Source: Hydractinia symbiolongicarpus (Eukaryota; Cnidaria; Hydrozoa; Anthoathecata; Hydractiniidae). Taken from it: 64,000 nucleotides of DNA. The first letter of the stretch is position 1. Every line of letters starts with the position of its first letter. Made by a program: the position numbers and the translations under genes. Below the pieces are notes generated by a model. It was given only the letters and a program-made list of their open reading frames with translations, was not told where the DNA came from and did not search any database. Positions 34,641 to 46,652 of this stretch are shown one piece after another. The stretch lies in the NCBI RefSeq assembly GCF_029227915.1, contig NC_079875.1, positions 26,980,001 to 27,044,000 on the forward strand, in the 5' to 3' direction.

Positions 34641-35139
34641 AGTTTTGTAGATCTGCTTTCAATCCTTTTTTCTTCTGAGTTCTTTCTAACCTATTGGATT
34701 ATTTGGTTTCTGTATGTTTTCACCTGTAAAGGTGAATATTTTATCACGCTTTCTAGCCATGTATAAATCTTAAACAAACCAATGTTAAGTTTTTTGCTAG
34801 CTAGCTATAAACGTAGATTTTGAGGAAGCATCCTGCTTTTAAGGCAGCTAGCTATAGTTATCTTTATTTATTCATATTCTGTTAAAGTTTTTATTCTGTT
34901 TGCTATACTGTTATTTATTTTTATATTGAAGTTGGGTCTACCTAGCTAGTTCTTTTTAGCTACCTCTGGATAAAAAGTGAAAGTAGCCAAATGCAGTTGG
35001 CTGCAATCCAATTCTTATGCTATATAAATGCAGTTAGGCAGCTGCCACTTTTAATACTGTAATGAAAAGTTATGCTGCCAAATAAAATTGCTGAGTATTT
35101 TTGTTAACTAACTTATTTTTTGAAAAATATGACACCAGA

Positions 35140-35330
35140 AACACCATAAAGTTGTGTGCACTACACTTAATACACTACATACTATATAGTTGTACTAAAT
35201 CACTTTAGCTGAATGTGTGGCACTGTTTTTGGCTCTTATTAATCGCTCCATCGGGCGTTCAATGCTGTGTAACACAGTTAGTTGGGGCTTACTGGGCATT
35301 TCAATGCCGGATTCCCCAACAGACTGTTTT
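35140..35330 (+). repeat. Direct repeat, left copy (offset about 574 bp)
   Basis: Shares the order of motifs with 35700-35895: tgtgcgc/tgtgcac, acatact, tgtactaaa.cac, gtgtggc.c.gttt, ttattaa.cgctcca, and ..tttc.atgccgg at the end. The copies are diverged, so this is an old duplication or two copies of one repeat. Confidence 0.6.
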
Positions 35331-35699
35331 CTGTGTTTCTATTTACACCGAAGCTGTTATATTTTTTTTGAAACGTGTATTACGCCTGTACGAATGTGTA
35401 CCACGGTTTACCTGGACTGACTGTTCAGCTCTGTGTTAACAATGGACTGTATGTTTTTATTTAAACATAGTCTGCAGGAAAGTTTTTTTCAAAAGTGTAT
35501 TATCCCTACACGCCTGTGCAACATTGTTTAACTCTACTAAGCGGTCAGCCCATTGCCACGATTAAATTTTTAAAACTTATTCCGCAAAATAAAATATTAT
35601 GGACCGACTGTTTTTGCCATGACCGGGTAACAACGGTTTGTAAACTCTATTTTTATTTCAGCTATTGTTGAGGGATAGTTATTCTTTAAAAAAATATGT

Positions 35700-35895
35700 T
35701 ACCGTCGCAACACTAAACACACATGGTGTGTGCGCTTTACTTGATTTTTAACATACTGTATACCTGTACTAAAGCACTCCACCTAATTGTGTGGCGCAGT
35801 TTACGGCTGTTATTAAGCGCTCCACAGAGTGTTCATCGCCGGCTCACACCTTGACTTGTGGCTTACCCTGGCGTTTCGATGCCGGGATTACCCGG
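35700..35895 (+). repeat. Direct repeat, right copy
   Basis: Partner of 35140-35330. It ends in 'gccgggattacccggctag', directly before the Helitron-like 5' terminus at 35900. The stretch between the two copies (35331-35699) contains a smaller internal duplication around 'gtgtatta..cct.cacg'. Confidence 0.6.
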
Positions 35896-35899
35896 CTAG

Positions 35900-36576
35900 T
35901 CTATATAATAATACGCCAGTTCTGTCTGTCTGTCACTTTTGCAAAGTGGATAAAATTTCTTTAATAAAGTCTATAAAACATCGCCTATAAATTTGTTCCG
36001 TAAATTAGCAAACGTTAAAGCAATATTGACGTCAAAGGAAAGTATATAAGATTAGTGAAGCCATTGCATTGCACTTTTAAATCTAAGGCTAAATAACTTG
36101 GAAACAGGTGGAAATAACTGACGTCATCTCCTGCGTGGGTAACTAGGGACCACCTGGGACCAATTTGGGTAAGTTTCCCAAACCTGGGTCCCCGAATCCG
36201 TTTCGGAATGGACGGGTTAATGACGTCATCAAAAAACCTTCAAACCCTAATATTTCTGCAACCGTTTATCAAAAGTACATGATCCTATACATTTTCTTGA
36301 TCAGAGTTTCACGATCTATGCCATGAAGGCAACTGGTATAAAAATGTCCAAAAAAAAAATTTTAGGTTTTGACGGGCCATCTCATTAACTGCTCATCAAA
36401 AGCACATGATCATATACGTTTTGTTGATTAGCGCTTTAAGCTCTACACAATAGAGGCAACGTGAAAACAAGCTTCTGAATTATTTGTGGATGGGTTGATG
36501 ACGTCATCAAAATTCAAATAAGGCTTTTTTTCATTTTTATACTGCCTCAGTGGATTTTTCCACGGGCCTTATCGAC
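35900..36576 (+). mobile_element. Helitron-like non-autonomous element (best copy)
   Basis: Begins tctatataataatacgcc followed by tctgtctgtctgtcac. It ends with a hairpin (gtggatttttccac) followed by gggccttatcgac. A 5' TC and a 3' subterminal hairpin are Helitron features, but the canonical CTRR end is absent, so a Helentron-like or unrelated family is possible. Inside are two modules of the 'gatcctatacattttcttga' type and a repeated 'tgacgtcatca'. No ORF. Relatives lie at 21303-21790, 32860-33088 and, weaker, 9890-10140 and 62300-62370. It ends 44 bp before the non-LTR element ORF. Confidence 0.5.
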
Positions 36577-36620
36577 AAACAAACTGTGCATTTCGATACT
36601 TTGTTGGCGATGATATAATA

Positions 36621-36974
36621 ATGACGGCGAAGAGATCGCACGCGTTTTTTCTAGCTGGTTTGATTGTTGGAATTTATGGTTGTTTTTGTGTATTCAAACC
36701 AAGATTTGTGAAACCAGATGGAATAAGTTTAACACTTAATGTTCAAGACTACTACGACGAGATTAAAGAAACGTCTACAAGTTTGTTTATAGTTTTACTA
36801 CTCTTGTGTGGTGACATAGAAGCATGTCCTGGACTGGAAAGCCTTGGTGAATTTTGTGGTAAGAGAGGTCTGAAATGTGTTCATCAAAATATTCGTGGGT
36901 TACTTTCAAACTTTGCCCACTTGGAAGCGTTAGTACACAAGCATGATTCAAAAATTGACATTATAACCGTCTGA
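36621..36974 (+). pseudogene. Leader with degenerate 2A motif and start of endonuclease
   Basis: A 117-codon frame starts at a clear ATG. An N-terminal hydrophobic stretch (residues 9-25) could act as a signal or membrane segment. A leucine-rich run then leads into 'CGDIEACPGL' (about residues 63-72). Known 2A peptides end in D(V/I)ExNPGP, where the ribosome skips a bond before the last proline. Here N is C and the final P is L, so skipping is not expected. The endonuclease begins at 'KCVHQNIRGLLSNFAHLEAL'. The frame ends at a TGA created by a frameshift; the next frame restores 'SETHILND'. Confidence 0.75.
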
Positions 36975-36984
36975 AACACATATT

Positions 36985-39306
36985 TTGAACGACGATTTTA
37001 GTGACAAAGATGCTCTTTCTGAACTGTCTGGTTACACTTTGGTTAAAAGGAACAGAACATCTGGAAAAGGAGGAGGCGTGGCTGTTCATGTCAAAAACAG
37101 GCTTGAATTTTTTATTAAAAAATCGAAATCAATTTTAGTAGGGTGTTTCTATTGCCCTCCAGAGGGTTCAAAGTACTTAGCATCTAAATATAACGAAACA
37201 TTTGACGATCATTTAAATTGTATCAATCAAGAAAATAAGGAAACTATACTCATGGGAGATTTCAATGTGGACTATAATGTTACAAACGTCAATAAAGATT
37301 TTAAATCTACAATTAATGTGCATGGTTTTAAACAACTTATCAATAAACCCACGAGAACGTCTGCTACGTCATCAACGACAATTGATTTATTTTTCACTAA
37401 TTGTCCCGACAATGTTCACTGCACTGACGTATTCCCTACTTCGCCGAGCGATCACGATATGGTTGGTGGAATACGTAGGATACACAACATCAAGCATCCT
37501 ATGCGAACTCTGAAGTGCCGTAATTACACTAACTACGTTCCTGAAAATCTTTTTAATGACGTCTCCGAAATTGACTGGCGCCCTGTATACGACGCCAGTG
37601 ATGTAAATTCTGCAGTTACGTATTTTAACTCCAAGCTAAGAGATTCTTTTGATAAACACGCCCCGTTAATCGAAAAAAGAGTTAAATCACGAACTTGTAA
37701 ATGGCTAACTTCAAAAATAAAATCTCAAATGAACAACCGTGACAAACTTCATCGCAAGGCTCGCAAATCAGGTAAAAGAGAAGATGCAGAGAAATATAAA
37801 AAGATTAGAAATAGTTGCAATAATAACATAGTGAAAGCAAAGGCTAACCACCAGCGTGATCTTATTAACGAAAATCTGTCAAATCCAAGAAAGTTTTGGA
37901 ATGCAATAAAATCAGTATTCCCAAGCAAACCGAAAAAAGTGTGTCAATTGTCAAAAGATAGTGAAAGCAGAAGTAAAGTAAGCAACTTCAGCAAGTTTTT
38001 TGGTACAGCTGTTCACTCCCTTAAATCCAAGTCAATTCAACTTATGAATTATACATCGAGATACGTACCACCTTTTTCTTTACGAACAAATAAAATTTTC
38101 ATGACAGGTTATATTTCTAAGATTTTTGTAGAGAAAGAACTCCGATCACTCAAACGAAATAAAGCAACTGGTATAGACGAGTTACCACCCGGAATGTTAA
38201 AAGACTGTGCTCTCAAAACCTCTTAGTCACATATAAACCTTTCGATAAACACCTCAACTGTACCATCAGCCTGGAAAGTTGCGAAGGTTGCACCTATATT
38301 TAAATCTGGGGATTCTTCTCTTCCCGAAAACTATCGCCCGATTTCAATTTTACCGGTGCTATCTAAAATTCTTGAGAAGGCTATTCATAACGAACTCATG
38401 AACTATCTCGAAAAAGAGAAATTACTGAACGACTGTCAATATGGTTTTCGAAGTAAACGCTCCACGAAACTTGCTTCTACTTTATTTTGCGACAGTATTC
38501 GTCGTGAAATAGATGGCGGTAAGTTAGTTGGAGCAGTTTATATAGATTTATTGAAAGCCTTTGATACGATCGGACACTCATTATTATTAAACAAGCTACG
38601 CGCGTACGAAATTAAAGGCAAGGAGCTAGCATGGTTTACCGACTACTTATTTAATCGAAGTCAGTTAGTAGACATTAACAATATTCGATCTAGCTACAAG
38701 CCAATTTACTGCGGTTTTCCATTTTGGGACCACTGCTTTTTATAATTTTTTATGATGATTTTGTAGACCATATCTCAAATTCTAAAGTTATAATGTACGC
38801 AGATGACACCGTCATATACGTTGCTCATAAAGATGTTACTAGAATTGAACAACTTACAAGTTGTATATCAAGAAAATCCGATAAATTTCGTTTCTCAGTA
38901 TAAGTATCTGGGAACAGTAATCGACAGCAAGTTAATGCTTAATGACAACTTCGACCGATCATATAAAAGCGCCAGCAGCCGTTTACGCCTACTACAAAGA
39001 TTACGAGCGTTCCTTACCGCTGAAGCCGCACACAATGTTTTCTCGATGATGATTGTACCTTTAATTACTTATAGTAGTGCATTGAGAATACCTATCACAA
39101 ATACACAGCTCAACAAATTAAAATCGCTTGAGAACCGTGCTAGATCGATTGTCCGGAGTGATAATATTCCATCCATCACAGGACTCGTCCACCGTAATAT
39201 TTGTGTACTTGTTAAAAAGTGTCTACTGAATGATCTAACATCTGAACATTTTGACAATTATTTTGTCAGCCAACAACATGACAATAACACACGAAATAAC
39301 GGCTGA
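36985..39306 (+). pseudogene. Endonuclease-reverse transcriptase ORF (broken)
   Basis: The endonuclease part carries 'GGGVAVHVKNR', 'ILMGDFNVDYN' (about 37248-37280), 'TTIDLFFTNCP' and 'SPSDHDMVGG' (about 37441-37470), the expected catalytic DFN and SDH motifs. The reverse transcriptase part carries 'ENYRPISILPVLSKILEKAI', 'QYGFRSKRSTKLA', 'AVYIDLLKAFDTIGH' (catalytic D in motif A, about 38535-38580) and 'YADDTVIY' (38796-38819). An in-frame TAG at 38224-38226 cuts endonuclease from RT. The GVPQGS motif is reduced to 'CGFP'. About 50 codons after YADD are deleted and the frame changes before 'NFVSQYKYLGTVIDSKLMLN'. The last intact frame ends at 39306. The product would be inactive. Confidence 0.85.
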
Positions 39307-39808
39307 ATTGTCAGGTTACCTCGGGTCAAACTAGAAATCGCCCGGCAGAGTTTCTATTTTGCAGGGGGTAAACTGTATAATTCACTGCCACTTGAAATTC
39401 GAAAAATCGATAAAATGTCTCTTTTTATGAAGGCGCTCAGAGTTTACTTCTCTTAATAGACGATACCAGCTGTTGGGCGATGTGCACTCTCAGCGGCTAT
39501 CTTAGTCACTGTGCCGTCCAGTCTGCTTCAAGTTTAGCTAAGTGGGATTAATGTTTTGAACTATGCGTATGTCTGATTTAGCTCCCACATGAAGTCACTT
39601 CACACCTTGTCTGCATACTGTTGTATTTCTAGTTGATCAATTTTTTGTTTGTTTTTATCGTTTTTACTGTTTTTACTGCTTTTTATTGCTTTTTTCCATT
39701 TTTATTCTCAGACAGGACGGACATTGATACCAGTTTTTTTGTATTTATGTATATATTTGCAAATTACTGAAGTCCTCATCCTGTATAAATATTTTTAAAT
39801 AAATGAAT

Positions 39809-41656
39809 AAATGACAACTATCCTGTATCAATACGAATAATCGCAAATATATGAGACATTTGTCTCTTTTAAATGCCTCCTTTTTCAATTTTACGGCTAA
39901 AATATATAGAACCTGAGAAAAGGTTGTTGACCCTAAATGACAATTATCGTGTATCAATACGAAAAATCGAAAATATATGAGACACTCGTCTCTTTTAAAT
40001 GCCTCGTTTATCAAATTTACGGCTCGAATATAGAGAACCTGAGACGAGGCTGTCGAACCTAAATGACAATTATCTTGTATCAATGCGAAAAATCGCAAGT
40101 ACATGACACTCGTGACTATGAAATGCCTCGTTTATCAATTTTACGGCTAAAATATATGGAAACTGAGACGTTGTCGACCCTAAAGTACAATTATCCTTTA
40201 TCAATACGAAAATAGCTATATGAGACTAGTCACTTTGAAATACCTCGTTTACCAATTCCACGGCTACAATATATAGAACCTGAGACGAGGTTGTCGAACC
40301 TAAATGACAATTATCTTGTATCAACTCGAAAAATCTCAAATATATGATACTCGACTCTTTTGAATGCCTCGTTTATGAATATTACGACTAAAATATGTAG
40401 AACCTGAGACGAGATTGTCGTCCCTAAATGACAATAATCTTATATCGATACGAAAAATCGCAAATATATGAGACACTCGTCAATTTTAAATGCCTTGTTT
40501 AACAATTTTACATCTAAAATATATGGAAACTGGGATGTTGTCGACCCTAAAGTACAATTATCCTTTATCAATACGAAATATTGCAAATAGCTATATGAGA
40601 CTAGTCACTTTGAAATACCTCGTTTACCAAATCCACAGCGAAAATATATAGAACCTGAGACGAGGTTGTCGACCCTAAATGACAATTATCTTGTATCAAT
40701 GCGAAAAATCGCAAATACATGACACTCGTCACTTTGAAATGCCTCGTTTATCAATTCTACGGCCGAAATATATACAACCTGAGACGAGATTGGTGACCCT
40801 AAATTACAATTATCCTGTATCAATACAAAAATTGCAAATATGTGAAACACTAGTCTCTATTGAATGCCTCGTTTATCAATTTGACGACTAAAATATATAG
40901 AACCTGAAACGAGGTTGTCGCTCCTAAATGACAATTATCTTGCATAAATGCGAAAAATCGCAAATATATCGCACTCGTCTCCTTTGAATGCCTCGTTTAT
41001 CCATTTTACGGCTGAAATATATAGAACCTGAAACGATGTTGTCGACCCTAAATGACAATTATCCTGCATCAATACGAAAAATCGCAAATATAGGAGACAT
41101 TTGTCTCATTTAAATGCCTCTTTAACAATTTTACGGTTAAAATATATGGAAACTGAGACGAGATTGTTGACCCCAAATTACAATTATCCTTCATCAATAC
41201 GAAAAATCACAAATATATGATACTCGTCACTTTGAAATAACTCGTTTATCAATTCTAAGACCAAAATATATAGAACGTGAGGCGAGGTTTTCGTCCCTAA
41301 GTGACAATTATCTTGTATCAATATCAAAAATCGCAAATATATAACACTCGTTTCTTTTAAATGCCTCGTTTATCAAATCCACGGCTAAAATATATAGAAC
41401 CTGAGACGAGATTGTCGTCCCTAAATGACAATTACCTTGTATCAATAAGAAAAATCGCAAATATATGAGACACTCGTCTCTTTAAATGCCTCTTTTATCA
41501 ATTTTACGGTTAAAATATATAGAATTTGAGACGAGTTTGTTGACCCTAAATGACAATTATCGTGTATCAATACGAAAAATCGAAAATATATGAGACACTC
41601 TTCACTTTTAAATGCCTTTTTTATCAATTTTACGGCTTAAATATATGGAAACTACA
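39809..41656. repeat. Satellite block 1 (about 126-bp monomers)
   Basis: About 15 monomers, typically 120-127 bp. Each contains 'aaatgacaattatcctgtat', 'tacgaaaaatcgcaaatata', 'gacactcgtctcttttaaat', 'gcctcgtttatcaattttac', and 'agaacctgagacgagg'. Within a monomer 'ctcgtctc' and 'gagacgag' are complementary, so each unit could fold into a stem with a loop of about 50 bases. The block starts directly at the retrotransposon tail. Confidence 0.93.
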
Positions 41657-42867
41657 TTATTATTAAACAAGCTACGCGCGTACGAAATTAAAGGCAAGGA
41701 GCTAGCATGGTTTACCGACTACTTATTTAATCGAAGTCAGTTAGTAGACATTAACAATATTCGATCTAGCTACGAGCCAATTTACTGCGGTTTTCCATTT
41801 TGGGACCACTGCTTTTTATAATTTTTTATGATGACTTTGTAGACCATATCTCAAATTCTAAAGTTATAATGTACGCAGATGACACCGTCATATACGTTGC
41901 TCATAAAGATGTTACTAGAATTGAACAACTTACAAGTTGTATATCAAGAAAATCCAATAAATTTCGTTTCTCAGTATAAGTATCTGGGAACAGTAATCGA
42001 CAGCAAGTTAATGCTAAATGACAACTTCGACCGATCATATAAAAGCGCCAGCAGCCGTTTACGCCTACTACAAAGATTACGACCGTGCTTTACCGCTGAA
42101 GCCGCACACAATGTTTTCTCGATGATGATTGTACCTTTATTTACTTTTGGTAGTGCATTGAGAATACCTATCACAAATACACAGCTCAACAAATTAAAAT
42201 CGCTTGAGAACCGTGCTAGATCGATTGTCCGGAGTGATAATATTCAATCCATCACAGGACTCGTCAACCGTAATATTTGTGTACTTGTTAAAAAGTGTCT
42301 ACTAAATGATCTAACATCTGAACATTTTGACAATTATTTTGTCAGCCAACAACATGACAATAACACACGAAATAACGGCTGAATTGTCAGGTTACCTCGG
42401 GTCAAACTAGAAATCGCCCGGCAGAGTTTCTATTTTGCAGGGGGTAAACTGTATAATTCACTGCCACTTGAAATTCGAAAAAACGATAAAATGTCTCTTT
42501 TTATGAAGGCGCTCAGAGTTTACTTCTCTAAATAGACGATACCAGCTGTTGGGCGATGTGCACTCTCAGCGGCTATCTTAGTCACTGTGCCGTGCAGTCT
42601 GCTTCAAGTTTAGCTAAGTGGGATTAATGTTTTGAACTATGCGTATGTCTTATTTAGCTCCCACATGAAGTCACTTCACACCTTGTCTGCTTACTGTTGT
42701 ATTTCTAGTTGATCAATTTTTTGTTTGTTTTTATCGTTTTTACTGTTTTCACTGCTTTTTATTGCTTTTTTCCATTTTTATTCTCAGACAGGACGGACAT
42801 TGATAGCAGTTTTTTTGTATTTATGTATATATTTGCAAAATAAATATTTTTAAATAAATAAATAAAT
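41657..42867 (+). pseudogene. Truncated non-LTR element, copy 2
   Basis: Homologous to 38580-39808 of the first element. It joins satellite at 'ggaaactaca' and starts at ttattattaaacaagctac, in the middle of the RT just after the catalytic AFDTIGH motif. It has the same GVPQG loss and the same post-YADD deletion as copy 1. Diagnostic differences from copy 1 include 'RLRPCFT' in place of 'RLRAFLT'. It ends in an aaataaataaataaa tail that runs into satellite. Confidence 0.9.
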
Positions 42868-45417
42868 AAATGACAATTATCCTGTATCAATACGAATAAT
42901 CGCAAATATATGAGACATTTGTCTCTTTTAAATGCCTCCTTTATCAATTTTACGGCTAAAATATATAGAACCTGAGAAAAGGTTGTTGACCCTAAATGAC
43001 AATTATCGTGTATCAATACGAAAAATCGAAAATATATGAGACACTCTTCACTTTTAAATGCCTCTTTTATCAATTTTACGGCTTAAATATATGGAAACTA
43101 CGACGAGGCTGTCGTCCCTAAATAACAATCATCTTGTATCAACTCCACAACTCTCAAATATATGACACTCGTCTCTTTTAAATGCCTCGTTTATCAAATT
43201 TACGGCTCGAATATAGAGAACCTGAGACGAGGTTGTCGAACCTAAATGACAATTATCTTGTATCAATGCGAAAAATCGCAAGTACATGACACTCGTGACT
43301 ATAAAATGCCTCGTTTATCAATTTTACGGCTAAAATATATGGAAACTGAGACGTTGTCGACCCTAAAGTACAATTATCCTTTATCAATACGAAAATAGCT
43401 ATATGAGACTAGTCACTTTGAAATACCTCGTTTAGCAATTCCACGGCTACAATATATAGAACCTGAGACGAGGTTGTCGAACCTAAATGACAATTATCTT
43501 GTATCAACTCGAAAAATCTCAAATATATGATACTCGACTCTTTTGAATGCCTCGTTTATGAATATTACGACTAAAATATATAGAACCTGAGACGAGATTG
43601 TCGTCCCTAAATGACAATAATCTTATATCGATACGAAAAATCGCAAATATATGAGACACTCGTCAATTTTAAATGACTCGTTTATCAATTTTACGGTTAT
43701 AATATATAGAATTCAGACGAGGTTCTTGACCCTAAAGGACAATTATCCTGTATCAATACGAAAAATCGCAAATACATGAGACATTTGTCTCTTTTAAATG
43801 CCTTGTTTAACAATTTTACATCTAAAATATATGGAAACTGGGATGTTGTCGACCCTAAAGTACAATTATCCTTTATCAATACGAAATATTGCAAATAGCT
43901 ATATGAGACTAGTCACTTTGAAATACCTCGTTTACCAAATCCACAGCGAAAATATATAGAACCTGAGACGAGGTTGTCGACCCTAAATGACAATTATCTT
44001 GTATCAATGCGAAAAATCGCAAATACATGACACTTGTCACTTTGAAATGCCTCGTTTATCAATTCTACGGCCGAAATATATACAACCTGAGACGAGATTG
44101 GTGACCCTAAATTACAATTATCCTGTATCAATACAAAAATTGCAAATATGCGAAACACTAGTCTCTATTAAATGCCTCGTTTATCAATTTGACGACTAAA
44201 ATATATAGAACCTGAAACGAGGTTGTCGCTCCTAAATGACAATTATCTTGCATAAATGCGAAAAATCGCAAATATATCGCACTCGTCTCCTTTGAATGCC
44301 TCGTTTATCCATTTTACGGCTGAAATATATAGAACCTGAAACGATGTTGTCGACCCTAAATGACAATTATCCTGCATCAATACGAAAAATCGCAAATATA
44401 GGAGACATTTGTCTCATTTAAATGCCTCTTTAACAATTTTACGGTTAAAATATATGGAAACTGAGACGAGATTGTTGACCCTAAATTACAATTATCCTTT
44501 ACCAATACGAAAAATCACAAATATATGATACTCGTCACTTTGAAATAACTCGTTTATCAATTCTAAGACCAAAATATATAGAACGTGAGGCGAGGTTTTC
44601 GTCCCTAAGTGACAATTATCTTGTATCATTATCAAAAATCGCAAATATATAACACTCGTTTCTTTTAAATGCCTCGTTTATCAAATCCACGGCTAAAATA
44701 TATAGAACCTGAGACGAGATTGTCGACCCAAAATAACATTTACCTATACTATAATACCAGTATACGTCCGTCGGTCCGTCTGTCTGTCACGGTTGTTGAC
44801 CCTAAATGACAATTATCCTGTATCAATACAAAAAATCGCAAATATAGGATACATTTGTCTCATTTAAATGCGTCGCTTACCAATTCCACGGCTATAATGT
44901 ATAGAACGTGAGATGAGATTGTCGTCCCTAAATGACACTTATCTTGTATCAATACAAAAAATCGCAAATAGCTATATGAGACTAGTCACTTTGAAATGCC
45001 TCGTTTATCAATTCCACGGCTAAAATATATAGAACCCGAGACAAGGTTGTCGTCCCTAAATGACTATAATCTTGTATCAATACGAAAAATCGCAAATATA
45101 TGAGACACTCGTCACTTTTAAATGCCTCGTTTATCCATTTTACGGCTAAAATATATAGAACCTGAGACGAGATTGTCGTCCCTAAATGACAATTACCTTG
45201 TATCAATAAGAAAAATTGCAAATATATGAGACACTCGTCTCTTTAAATGCCTCTTTTATCAATTTTACGGTTAAAATATATAGAATTTGAGACGAGTTTG
45301 TTGACCCTAAATGACAATTATCGTGTATCAATACGAAAAATCGAAAATATATGAGACACTCTTCACTTTTAAATGCCTCTTTTATCAATTTTACGGCTTA
45401 AATATATGGAAACTACA
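42868..45417. repeat. Satellite block 2
   Basis: About 20 monomers of the same family as block 1. Several monomers match block 1 monomers almost exactly in the same order (for example 40679 corresponds to 43987), so the block was copied as a unit. It is interrupted at 44744-44790 by a Helitron-like terminus motif. Confidence 0.93.
44744..44790 (+). repeat. Helitron-like terminus motif inside satellite (unit 1)
   Basis: ctatactataataccagtat followed by a cgtccgtcggtccgtctgtctgtcac-like stretch. This resembles 35900-35935. Satellite sequence resumes immediately afterwards with ggttgttgaccctaaatgac. Confidence 0.5.
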
Positions 45418-46652
45418 TTATTATTAAACAAGCTACGCGCGTACGAAATTAAAGGCAAGGAGCTAGCATGGTTTACCGACTACTTATTTAATCGAAGTCA
45501 GTTAGTAGACATTAACAATATTCGATCTAGCTACAAGCCAATTTACTGCGGTTTTCCATTTTGGGACCACTGCTTTTTATAATTTTTTATGATGACTTTG
45601 TAGACCATATCTCAAATTCTAAAGTTATAATGTACGCAGATGACACCGTCATATACGTTGCTCATAAAGATGTTACTAGAATTGAACAACTTACAAGTTG
45701 TATATCAAGAAAATCCAATAAATTTCGTTTCTCAGTATAAGTATCTGGGAACAGTAATCGACAGCAAGTTAATGCTTAATGACAACTTCGACCGATCATA
45801 TAAAAGCGCCAGCAGCCGTTTACGCCTACTACAAAGATTACGACCGTGCCTTACCGCTGAAGCCGCACACAATGTTTTCTCGATGATGATTGTACCTTTA
45901 ATTACTTATAGTAGTGCATTGAGAATACCTATCACAAATACACAGCTCAACAAATTAAAATCGCTTGAGAACCGTGCTAGATCGATTGTCCGGAGTGATA
46001 ATATTCCATCCATCACAGGACTCGTCAACCGTAATATATGTGTACTCGTTAAAAAGTGTCTACTAAATGATCTAGCATCTGAACATTTTGACAATTATTT
46101 TGTCAGCCAACAACATGACAATAACACACGAAATAACGGCTGAATTGTCAGGTTACCTCGGGTCAAACTAGAAATCGCCCGGCAGAGTTTCTATTTTGCA
46201 GGGGGTAAACTGTATAATTCACTGCCACTTGAAATTCGAAAAATCGATAAAATGTCTCTTTTTATGAAGGCGGTCAGAGTTTACTTCTCTTAATAGACGA
46301 TACCAGCTATTGGGCGATGTGCACTCTCAGCGGCTATCTTAGTCACTGTGCCGTCCAGTCTGCTTCAAGTTTAGCTAAGTGGGATTAATGTTTTGAACTA
46401 TGCCTATGTCTTATTTAGCTCCCACATGAAGTCACTTCACACCTTGTATGCATACTGTTGCATTTCTAGTTGATCAATTTTTTGTTTGTTTTTATCGTTT
46501 TTACTGTTTTTACTGTTTTTACTGCTTTTTTCCATTTTTATTCTCAGACAGGACGGACATTGATAGCAGTTTTTTTGTATTTATGTATATATTTGCAAAT
46601 TACTGAAGTCCTCATCCTGTATAAATATTTTTAAATAAATAAATAAATAAAT
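45418..46652 (+). pseudogene. Truncated non-LTR element, copy 3
   Basis: Same 5' breakpoint (after 'ggaaactaca'), same internal deletions and same tail type as copy 2, displaced by 3761 bp. Copy 3 carries 'RLRPCLT' and 'NDLASEHFDN', shared with copy 4. It encodes only the last RT part and C-terminal region in two frames (45640-46143 is the longest) and is inactive. Confidence 0.9.

Larger units (their letters stand above)
36621..39808 (+). mobile_element. APE-type non-LTR retrotransposon, near full length but damaged
   Basis: The order is: an ATG-started leader with hydrophobic segments and a 2A-like motif, an apurinic endonuclease, a reverse transcriptase, a C-terminal region and a 3' tail of taaataaatgaataaatga type, directly followed by satellite. 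The style (2A-bearing leader, AAATAAAT-type tail) fits the CR1/L2-like groups. Damage seen: a frameshift at about 36970, an in-frame TAG at 38224-38226, loss of most of the GVPQG motif at about 38717, and loss of roughly 50 codons plus a frameshift at about 38876. It cannot move on its own. Confidence 0.85.
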
